A stretch of 16,121 bases of DNA from JAWXVE01 sp044425555 (GCA_044425555.1 JAWXVF010000050.1:1-16121), one strand, 5' to 3'; numbered from the stretch's first letter, positions 5,469 to 14,373 are shown. Notes: generated by a model not told the origin, from the letters alone. A program made the numbers and translations.

Positions 5469-7154
5469 TTAACGTCCCTTTTCCTTCTTATCATTTTGCT
5501 GTTCCATTGATAATTTATTTTTATCTTTCGCCCCTTCTACTGGCTTTTTCAACTTATCTAACACGGATTCCACTGAAGATTCTGCTTTTTCTGAAGTTTC
5601 CATTTTGGAATCCGTAGAATCAAGTTCCCTATTTAATTCCATAAGACGATTTGATTTTTCCCTAAATTCATTCTCTTTTGGAAAAGGTCTCTTAGCTTCT
5701 TCTTTTGCTGATTCCATCTCATCAGTCAATACGGACACACGTTCTTCTAGCTTGGTTATATTTTTAGGAATGTTTTCTAAAACATTACAAATCCTAGTAA
5801 TATTTCCTACTGCACTATTATCTAACTCAACGTTATGCGTGACTGTTCCTTTTAAATCAAGATTAAATTTCCCTCCTTTTAAAGACAATTCCATTGGCAT
5901 ATTTCTAAATTCTCCTACTACAATGGTTTCATCGGGATTTTTTATTTGTTTACAAGCTTCAATAATGGATTCTCCTGCCAATTTCCTCTCATTATGCGTT
6001 ACACCATTGATATTCATTTGAAAATCGTCACTACTTCCTTCTATATCTAATGAACCCATTAGCATTTCACAATCTGTCTTTAAACCTTCTATTTGCTCAG
6101 TCCACTTTTTTATTGCCACTGGATAAAACTTAATAACTCTATCTTCCATTTCATAGCAGTTACTTATATGTGACGAACGCATTAACTTTAATTTAGCAAC
6201 TTCCACATCAAGATTCATTTTCTCTTTAATTCTATCATCTCCTGTAGCTAATGCTTTTACTTCAGCGTAAGATAATGCTGTTGCATCCACATCTTCTTGC
6301 GAACGTGATGGAGACTTACTTGTGAAAATTTGTCCAATAAACTTTTGCTTATTTTCAATAATCGACCAATTATACGCATCAAACGTGTCTTTTGTTACAT
6401 ATTTAAAGATTTTCACTTCTTTATTCTCATTTCCTTGCCGAACAATTCTCCCTTCTCGTTGCTCCAAATCAGCAGGTCTCCACGGGCAGTCTGTATGATG
6501 AAGTGCCACAAGTTTTGTCTGAATATTAGTACCAGCACCACATTTAGCTGTACTACCTATCAACACTCTTACATTCCCTTTTCTTACATTTGCAAATAAA
6601 TCTGCCTTTTGCTGTTCCGTGTTAGCATCATGTATGAATTTAATCTCCTGTGGTGGTATCCCTTGCTCAATTAATTTATTTTTCATATCATCATAAACAT
6701 TAAATGTACCATCATAATGAGGTGTTGATAAATCACAAAATATAATCTGTGTTCCTAATGTATCTGCTGTTTCCTTCCATATATCTACTACATTTCCAAC
6801 ACATACATTTGTTTTTGATTCTTCATAATCCGATAGCATTTCATTACTAAGCCTTTGGTCAAGTGCTAATTTCCTACCATCAGAAGTAATTTTTAACATA
6901 TTATCAACGCTTGGATCAACCGATTTATTCCGTACACTATCAGCACGTTTTGCAAATTCACCAACTAATTCTCTTTGAATATCAGAAGGTTCTGTAACTA
7001 TGGTAAGATGTTCTGCTTTTGGTACTGGTAAATGCAACATATCGGCTGTTTGAATATCAGACGCTTCTTTCCAAATGTTAATAAGTTCGGGCAAGTTAAA
7101 AAATTTAGCAAACCTTGTTTTCGCTCGAAACCCTGTGCCTTCGTGTAATAGTTG
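5469..7154 (-). pseudogene. C-terminal remnant of LtrC-like SNF2/DEAD helicase (5'-truncated)
   Basis: The frame is open from 7154 to the TAA at 5469 and encodes about 560 residues of the C-terminal part of the very large LtrC-like helicase/DNA methylase of CTn elements. Recognisable pieces in order are EGTGFRAKTRFAKFFNLPEL (from about 7145), a DLSTPHYDGTFNVYDD strand, helicase motif V GSTAKCGAGTN and motif VI QREGRIVRQG, then a coiled-coil tail. The Walker A, DEAD box and adenine-methylase parts, which lie N-terminal in the family, are missing. Similarity stops near 7143, where unrelated sequence and an in-frame TGA (7155-7157) begin. A TTG at 7094 could start translation but has no Shine-Dalgarno. 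Without motifs I-IV it cannot be an active helicase. Confidence 0.85.
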
Positions 7155-7168
7155 TCAAGGGGTTTTGA
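7139..7168. repeat. Left copy of imperfect 30-bp direct repeat at the cassette border
   Basis: Aligns without gaps to 14448-14477 with 23 of 30 identical positions, in the same orientation. The shared core is roughly T-TCAA--GGTTTTGA. It spans the point where LtrC similarity ends. Confidence 0.5.
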
Positions 7169-7189
7169 AACTTTTTTGAAGAAAATTTT

Positions 7190-7230
7190 AAGCACGATAA
7201 AAGAGGCGTTTTTCCTCTTCTATCGTGCTT
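7190..7230 (-). terminator. Strong intrinsic terminator of the transport operon
   Basis: On the minus-strand transcript arms 7214-7230 and 7190-7206 pair over 17 bp with a single G-U and a 7-nt loop. A short A/U-rich stretch follows. It lies 42 nt after the stop codon of the ECF A-component gene and marks the end of the cassette. The same stem would also work for transcription from the left. Confidence 0.9.
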
Positions 7231-7271
7231 TATTGCAAACTGTTTGATATTTAATTTACATAGCTATAATT

Positions 7272-8720
7272 TTACAACTTAAAAAATTTAGACATTATTT
7301 CTGATATTTCTTTGTCTAAATTTCCTTGCCATAAAATTCCACCCTTTTGAAAACATATCACATAATCACAGCATTTTTCTATTAGTTCAGGGTCATGGGT
7401 AATCACAAGCTGTGTAAAGCCTTTTTGCGAGAGATTTTCTAGTTGCAAAGCAAATTGATTCATATGAACATAATCAAGTCCACTGGTTGGCTCATCATAA
7501 ATCAATATCTTTCTCTGTGATGTTATCGCACTTGCGATTGCAACACGTTGCTTTTCACCACCAGATAGCGACATCGGATGTTCTGTCTGTAGCTGGGATA
7601 AACCCAAATCTGCTATCAACTCATCAACACCATTATCAATATAAGGAGGTTTTGCACCTAATATCACTTCATCTAACACCGATTCTGTAAAAAGCTGATG
7701 ATTGACATCTTGAAACACCAGATAACACTCCTGTTTTCTTTTATTGTGTTTTTTCAATTTTTCATCGAAAAATATTTTCCCAGATTCTTCTTTCAGCAAT
7801 CCACAAAGACAATGAGCAAAGGTGGTCTTACCAGCACCGTTATGACCAATCAGACCGACGATTCTTCCTTTCGGAATTCTAAGACTAGGAATACTGAGAA
7901 CAATTTCTTTTTCATAGCACACACTCAAATCTTGCACTTCGATAGCCGTTTCATTGCACTCTGCCACACTTTTTTCACTAAAATGTATTGGATTTAAGCA
8001 TCTTAGACCGAAATTCACTACATCTTCACCTTTGCTTAGAAATTCATTTATCGGCAAATCAAACACAATTTGACCATCTTCAACGAGTATCACTCTATTT
8101 ACAATATCTCGGAGGTATGAAATACGATGTTCAGCAATCAGTATCGTTTTACCTTGCTGTTTCCAGATTTTGAGAACTTCTTGCAATGTTTGAATCGACT
8201 TCGTATCTAAATTTGAAGTAGGTTCATCCATCACAACAATTTCGGTTTGTGCCATATCGACAGAAGCACAGGCAATTTTTTGTTTTTCTCCACCAGATAA
8301 TTTGAATAAATTTCGATTGAGTAGATGTTCCAACTGAAACTTATCTATCGTTTTTTCTAAACGAAGTTCCATGTCTTTTGGATTGATTCCGAAATTTTCA
8401 CAAGCAAAGACGACTTCGCTCGTTGTTTCCACATTGAAAAATTGTGTTCGTGGGTTTTGGAATACCGAACCTACGATTTTTGAGGTCTGTTCTATTTTTG
8501 TCTGTTTTTCGCCATTTATCTGAACAGTTCCCTCCAGACAACCTTGATAATAGTTGGGGATCAAACCATTCACTAAGCGAACCAAAGAAGTTTTTCCGCA
8601 ACCAGATTTTCCACAAAACAACACTACTTCACCTTTTTTTATGCTTAAATTCACATTTCGGACTGCAAATTTTTCTTTTGCACCATAATACGAAAAAGAC
8701 ACGTTTTCAAATTCAATCAA
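7272..8720 (-). CDS. ECF transporter A component, two fused ATP-binding cassettes
   Basis: A 482-residue ATPase that carries both ABC subunits of an energy-coupling-factor importer in one chain (EcfA-EcfA' fusion). The first cassette has Walker A GKSGCGKTS (37-45), signature LSGGEKQK (141-148), Walker B IVVMDEPT (161-168) and switch His198. The second has Walker A GHNGAGKTT (292-300), signature LSGGEKQR (385-392), Walker B ILIYDEPT (405-412) and His442. All catalytic residues are present in both halves. It has no membrane segment and should dock on the T component. The start is TTG at 8720: AGGAGG sits 8 nt upstream, inside the end of the T gene, and only 3 nt separate the two genes. It is the last gene of the operon, followed by the terminator at 7190-7230. 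Confidence 0.93.
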   Translation of the reverse strand: MIEFENVSFSYYGAKEKFAVRNVNLSIKKGEVVLFCGKSGCGKTSLVRLVNGLIPNYYQGCLEGTVQINGEKQTKIEQTSKIVGSVFQNPRTQFFNVETTSEVVFACENFGINPKDMELRLEKTIDKFQLEHLLNRNLFKLSGGEKQKIACASVDMAQTEIVVMDEPTSNLDTKSIQTLQEVLKIWKQQGKTILIAEHRISYLRDIVNRVILVEDGQIVFDLPINEFLSKGEDVVNFGLRCLNPIHFSEKSVAECNETAIEVQDLSVCYEKEIVLSIPSLRIPKGRIVGLIGHNGAGKTTFAHCLCGLLKEESGKIFFDEKLKKHNKRKQECYLVFQDVNHQLFTESVLDEVILGAKPPYIDNGVDELIADLGLSQLQTEHPMSLSGGEKQRVAIASAITSQRKILIYDEPTSGLDYVHMNQFALQLENLSQKGFTQLVITHDPELIEKCCDYVICFQKGGILWQGNLDKEISEIMSKFFKL

Positions 8721-8723
8721 TGT

Positions 8724-9455
8724 TTACACCTCCTTGATAAAACAAAATAAAATCGCTAGAATTACAGCGAACAGCAGATAATCTTGTATTTTTAATTTGA
8801 TTTCACAAAAACTACTTCGATTGTTTTCCACACTCAAACCTCTGCTTAACGCTGCAGCCGTGAGTTCGTTGCTTATTTTCAGAATTGAAATCATCAGTGG
8901 TATGAAACGATATTCAATCATGGCAAGAGGATTTTTTGAAAACGTAATTCCTCTGAGTGTCATAGCTGAACGAATGCTTTGGTATTCTTCTACTATGGTA
9001 GGCACAAAACGAAACATCACAGCACAAGGAATCGTTATTTGCACAGGAATTTTAAGACGGCTCATTGTCGTTAAAAATTCACTAGGTAAGGTAGTGATAA
9101 GCACAGCATAAGCGAAAAAAGTACACGGAAACACTCTTGTTGCCATTTCATTACCCAAACGCACCAATACACCAAAAAAAGGATTCCCTTTACACAAATA
9201 GATCAAAAAGTCAAACTGAGCAAATAGCAAAAAAATACAAGCGTAAGCGAGAGCTGCCTTTCCTTTACGCCCATTTATAAGTGCCAAAAATGGGAATGTA
9301 GCAATGAGTAAGTGAGAAGTGGAGAAATTCCCCCCTGCAACTGAAGAAAAAATGATAAAATTCAAAATGCAGAGGGCAAAAAGTTTACTTCGTGGGTCAA
9401 AATGAATCCATTCGATGCCCTGTATCTTACGATAAGAAACTTCTTTTTCTTTCAT
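8724..9455 (-). CDS. ECF transporter T component (EcfT/CbiQ family)
   Basis: A 243-residue membrane protein that couples ATP hydrolysis by the A component to the substrate-binding S component. Several hydrophobic segments occupy the first two thirds. The two cytoplasmic coupling motifs typical of EcfT are visible as TLRG (about 166-169) and LSRG (about 203-206), and a further hydrophobic segment closes the chain. The start is taken as ATG 9455, one base after the S-component stop; a longer reading from TTG 9479 would overlap the S gene by 23 bp and has no better ribosome site. The gene lies between the S and A genes, the usual ECF grouping. Confidence 0.9.
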   Translation of the reverse strand: MKEKEVSYRKIQGIEWIHFDPRSKLFALCILNFIIFSSVAGGNFSTSHLLIATFPFLALINGRKGKAALAYACIFLLFAQFDFLIYLCKGNPFFGVLVRLGNEMATRVFPCTFFAYAVLITTLPSEFLTTMSRLKIPVQITIPCAVMFRFVPTIVEEYQSIRSAMTLRGITFSKNPLAMIEYRFIPLMISILKISNELTAAALSRGLSVENNRSSFCEIKLKIQDYLLFAVILAILFCFIKEV

Positions 9456-9456
9456 T

Positions 9457-10041
9457 TTAGACAATCCCAGCACGTTCAAAATGCTTTTTCAAAACACTTT
9501 TTCCGAGGAAAGCACCTACTATACCAACGATAAAAATGCCAAGCATGACGGCAAAAGGTGTCCATGTTTGTAACATTGCAGATAAAGAATCTACAAATTC
9601 ATCGCCCATTTGTTCACGAAACGGTTCCAAATACGCATCTTTGGTCAAATACATCACCATTTGCGTTCCAATGATCCACTCACTAAAAATACAGTAGGCA
9701 AGCATCATATTTTTCCAACTTTTGTAGTTCCCTGCTTTTAGAACAGAGTCAGCAATGACACCGAACACCACACCAGTAATGAGTGCGTACCAACCTTGCC
9801 CAATCAGAAACACACTCAATCCCAATAGCAATCCCATAATGGTCACTAAGCCAAATTTTTCAATCTTGGTAAAGAACAAAATGCAAGGAATTCCTCCCAA
9901 AAATGCAGTAACAAGTGGATACCAAATAGCCATAACAGGAATCATGCCCGTCATTGCAGCAACGAAGAATACTACAAAATTCAGTAGTGTAAACACCCCC
10001 ACGTTGACCAAATCTTTCACTTCAATTTTCTTACTTTCCAT
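9457..10041 (-). CDS. ECF S component, MptD/Trep_Strep family
   Basis: A 194-residue integral membrane protein with about six hydrophobic segments (near 12-31, 34-57, 64-82, 85-103, 110-132 and 158-180). It resembles the Trep_Strep/MptD family of putative ECF substrate-binding subunits: an N-terminal V-K-D-L-V-x-V-G-V-F-T-x-x-N run, a GQGWYALITGVVFGVIAD segment and a short periplasm-facing acidic loop. GGAAGG lies 8 nt before the ATG. It is 24 bp after the second exporter-fold ABC gene and 1 bp before the T gene, so all six genes are co-transcribed. The substrate of this S family is not settled; the YbtPQ-like neighbours hint at a metal chelate, but that is inference. Confidence 0.85.
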   Translation of the reverse strand: MESKKIEVKDLVNVGVFTLLNFVVFFVAAMTGMIPVMAIWYPLVTAFLGGIPCILFFTKIEKFGLVTIMGLLLGLSVFLIGQGWYALITGVVFGVIADSVLKAGNYKSWKNMMLAYCIFSEWIIGTQMVMYLTKDAYLEPFREQMGDEFVDSLSAMLQTWTPFAVMLGIFIVGIVGAFLGKSVLKKHFERAGIV

Positions 10042-10065
10042 ACAATTTACCTTCCTTTCGTCTAT

Positions 10066-11802
10066 TTAATTTTGTTTTCCGAGTTTCCATCCAATGGCTT
10101 CTTTTTTTCCTTGGATAAACTCTTTGTATATCCCTGCTTTTTGAATCAAATCTTTATGAGTGCCTTCTTGTACTACGTTACCTTTCTCTAAAACAATGAT
10201 GTTATCCGCATTTTTCACTGTTTTCAAGCGATGAGCAATCATAATCACTGTTTTTTCTTTGCACAATGATTCCATGGCTTCTTGCAACTTATCCTCATTT
10301 TCAGGGTCTACATTTGCTGTAGCTTCATCGAATATGACGATTTCTGCATCTTTAATCAATGCACGAGCAATCGATATCCGTTGCTTTTCACCTCCAGAGA
10401 GAGAAGCTCCACCTTCGCCAACGATTGTATCGTATTTGTCAGGCAATTGCATAATGAAGTCATGACAACAAGCGAGTTTTGCTGCTGTTTCAATGTCCTC
10501 TCTACTCGCATTCTCCTTGCCAAATTTGATATTATTCGCAATTGTGTCTTGGAATAAATAGACATTTTGAAATACCATACTAATATGACTCATCAAATGA
10601 TTCACAGGAACATTTTTTATATTCTCTCCACCGATAGAGATATTTCCGCTTGTGACATCCCAAAAACGTGGTATTAGGCGACATAACGTAGTTTTTCCTG
10701 CTCCAGAATGTCCAACTATGGCTGTCATTTTTTTGGAAGGGATTGTCAAAGAAACATTATTCAAAATTTCTTTGCTTTCATACGAAAAGCACACGTTCTC
10801 AAGTGTAATATCTGTGCCATCAATCACTTTTGTGCCTTCTACCATTTGAGGTACTTGGTCAATTTCGTTCGCTTTGTCTATAGAATGTTCCGCAATTCTC
10901 ATATTTGCGACACAACTTCCAGCTACTTTTAACTGTTCAAACACCAAAAAAGAGGAAATAATCATCATCATACACTTCGCTATTGGAATTTCGCCCACTA
11001 AGTGCAATGAAATGGCAAGGTATAGCATAGCTACGGAAAATAAAGATAAAACGAGCTGTTGCAAAGCAACATAGGGTGTCATCTGTTTTTCCAACAATTC
11101 ATTTCTCAAACGACTTTCCTCTATGGCAAAATCCACTTTTTTGTCAGAGTGTTGCTCAATATTGAATGCTTTGACCACTGCCATCCCTTGAATCGTTTCC
11201 AAGACTGCGTCCACCAAGTCAAGTTGTGCATTTTGTCTTTTCGGCACACCTTCACGAGATTTTTTCTCCATTGCCGAACTCACTAGAACAAAAATAAATA
11301 TTCCAGCCAAAGCCAATGCGCCCATTCTCCACTCAAAGCAGAACATGAATAAAGTCATCGCCAACGAGTTTAAGAAGCCTCCCAAAGTGACCACCAAGAC
11401 AACAGGGACAGCACTTTCCACGTCATTTAAGGTGGTGGTTTCGATTGCCGTAATCTTCCCCAAGTTATTTTCATTGAAATACCCCATAGGGACAGTTTTC
11501 AAACGTTGACCAATATCAATACGTTTGTTTGCGACCATAAAATAGCCAGCATGCGTTCGTTGCAGTTGAGAAAAATACTGTGTCACGATTTTTCCAAGAA
11601 TACTGACTGACATAATGGCAAATACTGTAATTGCTGTCTGCGTTGTGACAGAATTGCTAGAGATGTCTTCCAAAGTCACATACAGAGCCAAGAGCAGTAA
11701 ACTATGGAAAATGGCATTCAAAAATCCAATCACCATAGACTTTTGGAGATTTTTCCGTTCCTTGTCAGAAAAACTCCATATTTTCCGAAAAACCTCAATC
11801 AT
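10066..11802 (-). CDS. Exporter-fold ABC transporter half (YbtP/YbtQ-like), second subunit
   Basis: A 578-residue half transporter: an N-terminal six-helix domain (about residues 20-310) and a C-terminal ATPase with Walker A GHSGAGKTT (364-372), signature LSGGEKQR (468-475), Walker B IVIFDEAT (488-495, catalytic Glu493) and switch His524. The D-loop region reads ANVDPENE, matching the PENE form seen in siderophore-type pairs. It pairs with the subunit encoded at 11795-13540 as a heterodimer. The start is taken as ATG 11802, which overlaps the upstream gene by 8 bp and has AAAGGA about 11 nt before it. The longer frame to 11865 would overlap by 71 bp. YbtP/YbtQ-like proteins have the exporter fold but import metallophore complexes; drug export remains a possible alternative. 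Confidence 0.9.
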   Translation of the reverse strand: MIEVFRKIWSFSDKERKNLQKSMVIGFLNAIFHSLLLLALYVTLEDISSNSVTTQTAITVFAIMSVSILGKIVTQYFSQLQRTHAGYFMVANKRIDIGQRLKTVPMGYFNENNLGKITAIETTTLNDVESAVPVVLVVTLGGFLNSLAMTLFMFCFEWRMGALALAGIFIFVLVSSAMEKKSREGVPKRQNAQLDLVDAVLETIQGMAVVKAFNIEQHSDKKVDFAIEESRLRNELLEKQMTPYVALQQLVLSLFSVAMLYLAISLHLVGEIPIAKCMMMIISSFLVFEQLKVAGSCVANMRIAEHSIDKANEIDQVPQMVEGTKVIDGTDITLENVCFSYESKEILNNVSLTIPSKKMTAIVGHSGAGKTTLCRLIPRFWDVTSGNISIGGENIKNVPVNHLMSHISMVFQNVYLFQDTIANNIKFGKENASREDIETAAKLACCHDFIMQLPDKYDTIVGEGGASLSGGEKQRISIARALIKDAEIVIFDEATANVDPENEDKLQEAMESLCKEKTVIMIAHRLKTVKNADNIIVLEKGNVVQEGTHKDLIQKAGIYKEFIQGKKEAIGWKLGKQN

Positions 11803-13540
11803 CAAAATCACCATCCTTTGCATCCATGTGTGCTTTCCACATTCCTTGATAAAGTGCGGAAGCATCTAAAAGTTCCTCATGCGTTCCCATGGCAGAAATA
11901 CATCCAGAATCTACCACAACGATTTGGTCGGAATCTGTGATTGTTGACAAACGATGTGCAATGACAATCAACGTTTTCCCTTGCACCATTTGAGATATGG
12001 CATTTTGAATGATGGCTTCATTTTCGGGGTCTGTATATGCAGTTGCTTCATCCAAGATGACAATCGGAGCATTTCGGAGCATTGCACGGGCAATGGTGAT
12101 TCGTTGGCGTTCTCCACCTGATAACCGACTTCCTCCTGATCCAACGATTGTGTCATACCCGTTATCTAGTTGGCGAATAAAGTCATCACATCCTGATAAT
12201 TTTGCTACTTCTTCCACTTCTTGGTCGCTTGCAGTATTTCGACCCATGCGGATATTTTCACGAACAGAAGTGTCAAATAAGTAATTATCCTGCGATACGT
12301 ATGCGATAGAATCGGCAATATCACTTTGAGATAACGTCTTCAAATTTGCTCCCCCTATAGAAATACTTCCTGAATTTACGTCCCAGTAACCAGCAATCAA
12401 TTTGGCGATGGTGGATTTTCCTGAACCAGAAGCCCCAACAAAAGCAATCACAGTGCCAGAGGGTATCGTCAGGTTGATACTATGTAATACTTCTTTATCT
12501 TCTTGATACGCAAAAGTGACATTTTCTAATTGAATGTCAAATCCTTCTATCGTAGCAGATTTTTCTGGACGTATCAATTCCTCGTCTTCAAGAATTTCAG
12601 TAATCAAACCGACGACCGTTCCCATGGTGGCAAAGCTATCTACATAGTTGGTCGCTGCTAAAATTGGACCGATGATGCTCATAGATACAATCATAATCGT
12701 CACGAAGATTTCAGCAGACAACGAGCCATTGAGATAAAAGAGACAACCGAGAGGCAGCACTGTCAGTAAGGTAGAGGGACAAATCGCAGTGTACGCAGAC
12801 ATTGGGAGTTGACAACTTTTCATCCAATGATAATAAAAAGAAGCATTATCCTCTACTGCTTTTTCGTATTTTTCATAAGAATTGGTGCTTTGGTTGAAAG
12901 TCTTGATGACTTCAATGCCATTCACATATTCTACCACTGTTTGTGTCATGTGATTGTTAATTTTAACCGATTCTGCATATTTTGCAGGGTATGTTTTGCC
13001 CATAGTAGCAATAAAGCACATACCGAGTGGGAACACCGCCAGAGTGAGCAAGGCAAGACGCCAATCTAACACAAACAGATAGACGAGCAAACAAAGTGGT
13101 ATCAATAGATTCGCTGTCATTTCTGGCACAAGATGTGCCAACGTGGTTTCTAACCCCTCAACTTTATCCACAATGGTGTCCTTTAATTTTCCTGATGGCG
13201 TGTCAAGTAACTTTCCCATTGGAAGTTTTGAGAGTTTTGCAATCAATTTTAAGCGAATTGTTTTCAATGTTTGATAAGTAGCAGCGTGAGAAATTGTAGT
13301 GGATAGGTTGCCAAATAGTGCCTTTCCGACATATCCCAATAAAGCGACCAAACACAATACTTGATAACTTCTCATGTCCGTGTTTCCTGAAAGTATTCCT
13401 ACAATGATGTTCGCCCCAGCAAAATAAGGAACAACACCACACAGCACACCAACAATCGCTAGAAAAATTGACTGCATAAATTTCGGTTTGGTTTCTTGGG
13501 CAAGTGCCATCAAACTGGCTACAGGGTTCGATTTGTTCAT
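11795..13540 (-). CDS. Exporter-fold ABC transporter half (YbtP/YbtQ-like), first subunit
   Basis: A 581-residue half transporter. Transmembrane segments fall around residues 21-48, 57-78, 137-160, 160-180, 250-275 and 279-300. The ATPase domain has Walker A GASGSGKST (369-377), signature LSGGERQR (473-480), Walker B IVILDEAT (493-500, Glu498) and switch His529, with D-loop AYTDPENE. Both this subunit and its partner keep the catalytic Glu and consensus signature, unlike many heterodimeric multidrug exporters in which one site is degenerate. AAAGGAG lies 6 nt before the ATG. It follows tetR by 90 bp without an obvious separate promoter or terminator. Together with the ECF genes it forms a transporter set reminiscent, from memory, of the equibactin locus of Streptococcus equi. 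Confidence 0.9.
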   Translation of the reverse strand: MNKSNPVASLMALAQETKPKFMQSIFLAIVGVLCGVVPYFAGANIIVGILSGNTDMRSYQVLCLVALLGYVGKALFGNLSTTISHAATYQTLKTIRLKLIAKLSKLPMGKLLDTPSGKLKDTIVDKVEGLETTLAHLVPEMTANLLIPLCLLVYLFVLDWRLALLTLAVFPLGMCFIATMGKTYPAKYAESVKINNHMTQTVVEYVNGIEVIKTFNQSTNSYEKYEKAVEDNASFYYHWMKSCQLPMSAYTAICPSTLLTVLPLGCLFYLNGSLSAEIFVTIMIVSMSIIGPILAATNYVDSFATMGTVVGLITEILEDEELIRPEKSATIEGFDIQLENVTFAYQEDKEVLHSINLTIPSGTVIAFVGASGSGKSTIAKLIAGYWDVNSGSISIGGANLKTLSQSDIADSIAYVSQDNYLFDTSVRENIRMGRNTASDQEVEEVAKLSGCDDFIRQLDNGYDTIVGSGGSRLSGGERQRITIARAMLRNAPIVILDEATAYTDPENEAIIQNAISQMVQGKTLIVIAHRLSTITDSDQIVVVDSGCISAMGTHEELLDASALYQGMWKAHMDAKDGDFDD

Positions 13541-13630
13541 AAAATACTCCTTTCTAAATTAGTTTTCGCTAACTGTTTGTCATAAAATAAACTGCCAAAG
13601 CGACAGTAAATTTTACAAAATTAAATTACT

Positions 13631-14248
13631 TTATTGACTGAAAATAGTCATCCAACCAGCATTGTAAAAAGCCCTTAGTTTGGTAACGAAGTCTTTCGCT
13701 TCGTCTTTGCTCATTTTGTGATGTACCATTTCAAAAAAACCAGAATAGAATGCAACAGAAAGCACATGGGCTAAGTTGTCATCCAATTTACCTGTTGCAA
13801 TTGCATTATTTCCAGTGTCTTCAATGAACTTTTTGGTAGACATTACATCTATTTCGACTATTTGGTGAAGAAAATCTTGATAAACATCCCTCTCGCCACT
13901 GGTGATGAGAATTTGAAATCGCTCAAATTCTTCATAAATATAATCAATCAAATAGAATGTTTTTTCTTCAGCAAAGTCCTTTCGTTCACTTTCTTGAGCT
14001 TGAGCAGGTTTTTCTGCAAATGCTGACATTCCCTTTTGCAAATTCGACAAAAAAGTCTTCATCACTGGCTCTACTACGGCTCGATATAGTCCATTTTTGT
14101 CATTAAAACGTACATAGATTGAATTTGTGCTGGTTTCGGCTTTTTGTGCAATGGTTCGCAAAGATGCCCCTTCGTAGCCTTTCTCAAGAAATTCTGCCAC
14201 TGCACATATAAGGATTTTTTCCTCTACTCCTTCCACTCGTTTTGCCAT
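13631..14248 (-). CDS. TetR/AcrR family transcriptional regulator
   Basis: A 205-residue repressor and first gene of the transport operon. The TetR-type helix-turn-helix spans about residues 29-55 (SLRTIAQKAETSTNSIYVRF, then N-D-K-N-G-L-Y), preceded by an FLEKGYEGAS helix. The remaining 150 residues are the helical ligand-binding and dimerisation domain with no recognisable ligand signature. The start is ATG 14248, with GAGGGGG 6 nt upstream. A further in-frame ATG at 14284 lies inside the operator and almost at the transcription start, so it is rejected. It should bind the palindrome at 14267-14285 and repress its own operon until an unknown ligand, perhaps the transported compound, is present. 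Confidence 0.9.
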   Translation of the reverse strand: MAKRVEGVEEKILICAVAEFLEKGYEGASLRTIAQKAETSTNSIYVRFNDKNGLYRAVVEPVMKTFLSNLQKGMSAFAEKPAQAQESERKDFAEEKTFYLIDYIYEEFERFQILITSGERDVYQDFLHQIVEIDVMSTKKFIEDTGNNAIATGKLDDNLAHVLSVAFYSGFFEMVHHKMSKDEAKDFVTKLRAFYNAGWMTIFSQ

Positions 14249-14266
14249 ATAGTTCCCCCTCTCAAA

Positions 14267-14285
14267 TATGAAACAGTGTTTCATA
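14267..14285. promoter_or_regulatory. TetR operator: perfect 19-bp palindrome
   Basis: TATGAAACAGTGTTTCATA is a perfect inverted repeat of 9-bp arms around one base. It starts about two bases after the predicted transcription start of the promoter at 14294-14322 and ends 18 bp before the tetR ATG, the classical place for TetR self-repression. Confidence 0.88.
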
Positions 14286-14293
14286 ACAACGTT

Positions 14294-14322
14294 ATTATAA
14301 AATATACTTTCTCATTTGTCAA
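14294..14322 (-). promoter_or_regulatory. Perfect-consensus SigA promoter of the transport operon
   Basis: The minus strand reads TTGACA (14317-14322), exactly 17 bp, then TATAAT (14294-14299). Both hexamers are perfect. Such a promoter would be very strong when not repressed, which fits control by a dedicated repressor. No Fur- or DtxR-like box is apparent beside it. Confidence 0.93.
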
Positions 14323-14330
14323 GACTTTTT

Positions 14331-14373
14331 ACAAAATTTACCAGAAAAATTTTGTCACCTGTTATCGAGGTGA
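14331..14373 (-). other. Two adjacent hairpins just upstream of the operon promoter
   Basis: First, in transcript direction, is a perfect 6-bp GC-richer stem TCACCT / AGGTGA (14355-14360 and 14368-14373) with a 7-nt loop and a following AAAAUUUUU stretch. Second is a perfect 9-bp stem ACAAAATTT / AAATTTTGT (14331-14339 and 14347-14355) with a 7-nt loop; the two share base 14355. They end 8 bp before the -35. They could stop read-through from the ICE genes into the cassette or bind a second regulator. The rest of 14374-14505 has no gene I can recognise. Confidence 0.5.

Noticed and set aside
6998..7195. 65-codon minus-strand frame at the LtrC junction
   Set aside because: It overlaps the recognisable LtrC frame in another phase, crosses the breakpoint, and matches no family.
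8444..8737. Plus-strand frame of 97 codons antisense to the ECF A component
   Set aside because: It is the complement of the Walker A-containing coding sequence and has no ribosome site.
11803..11865. Longer N-terminus for the second ABC subunit
   Set aside because: It would overlap the first subunit gene by 71 bp, and the added residues do not resemble an ABC transporter N-terminus.
13541..13630. Weak inverted repeats between tetR and the first ABC gene, considered as terminator or second promoter
   Set aside because: Stems are only 4 bp with no U-tract, and no -35/-10 pair is present; the genes are best read as one operon.
14246..14284. Upstream ATG of tetR at 14284
   Set aside because: It lies within the operator at the transcription start and lacks a Shine-Dalgarno; ATG 14248 has GAGGGGG at the right distance.
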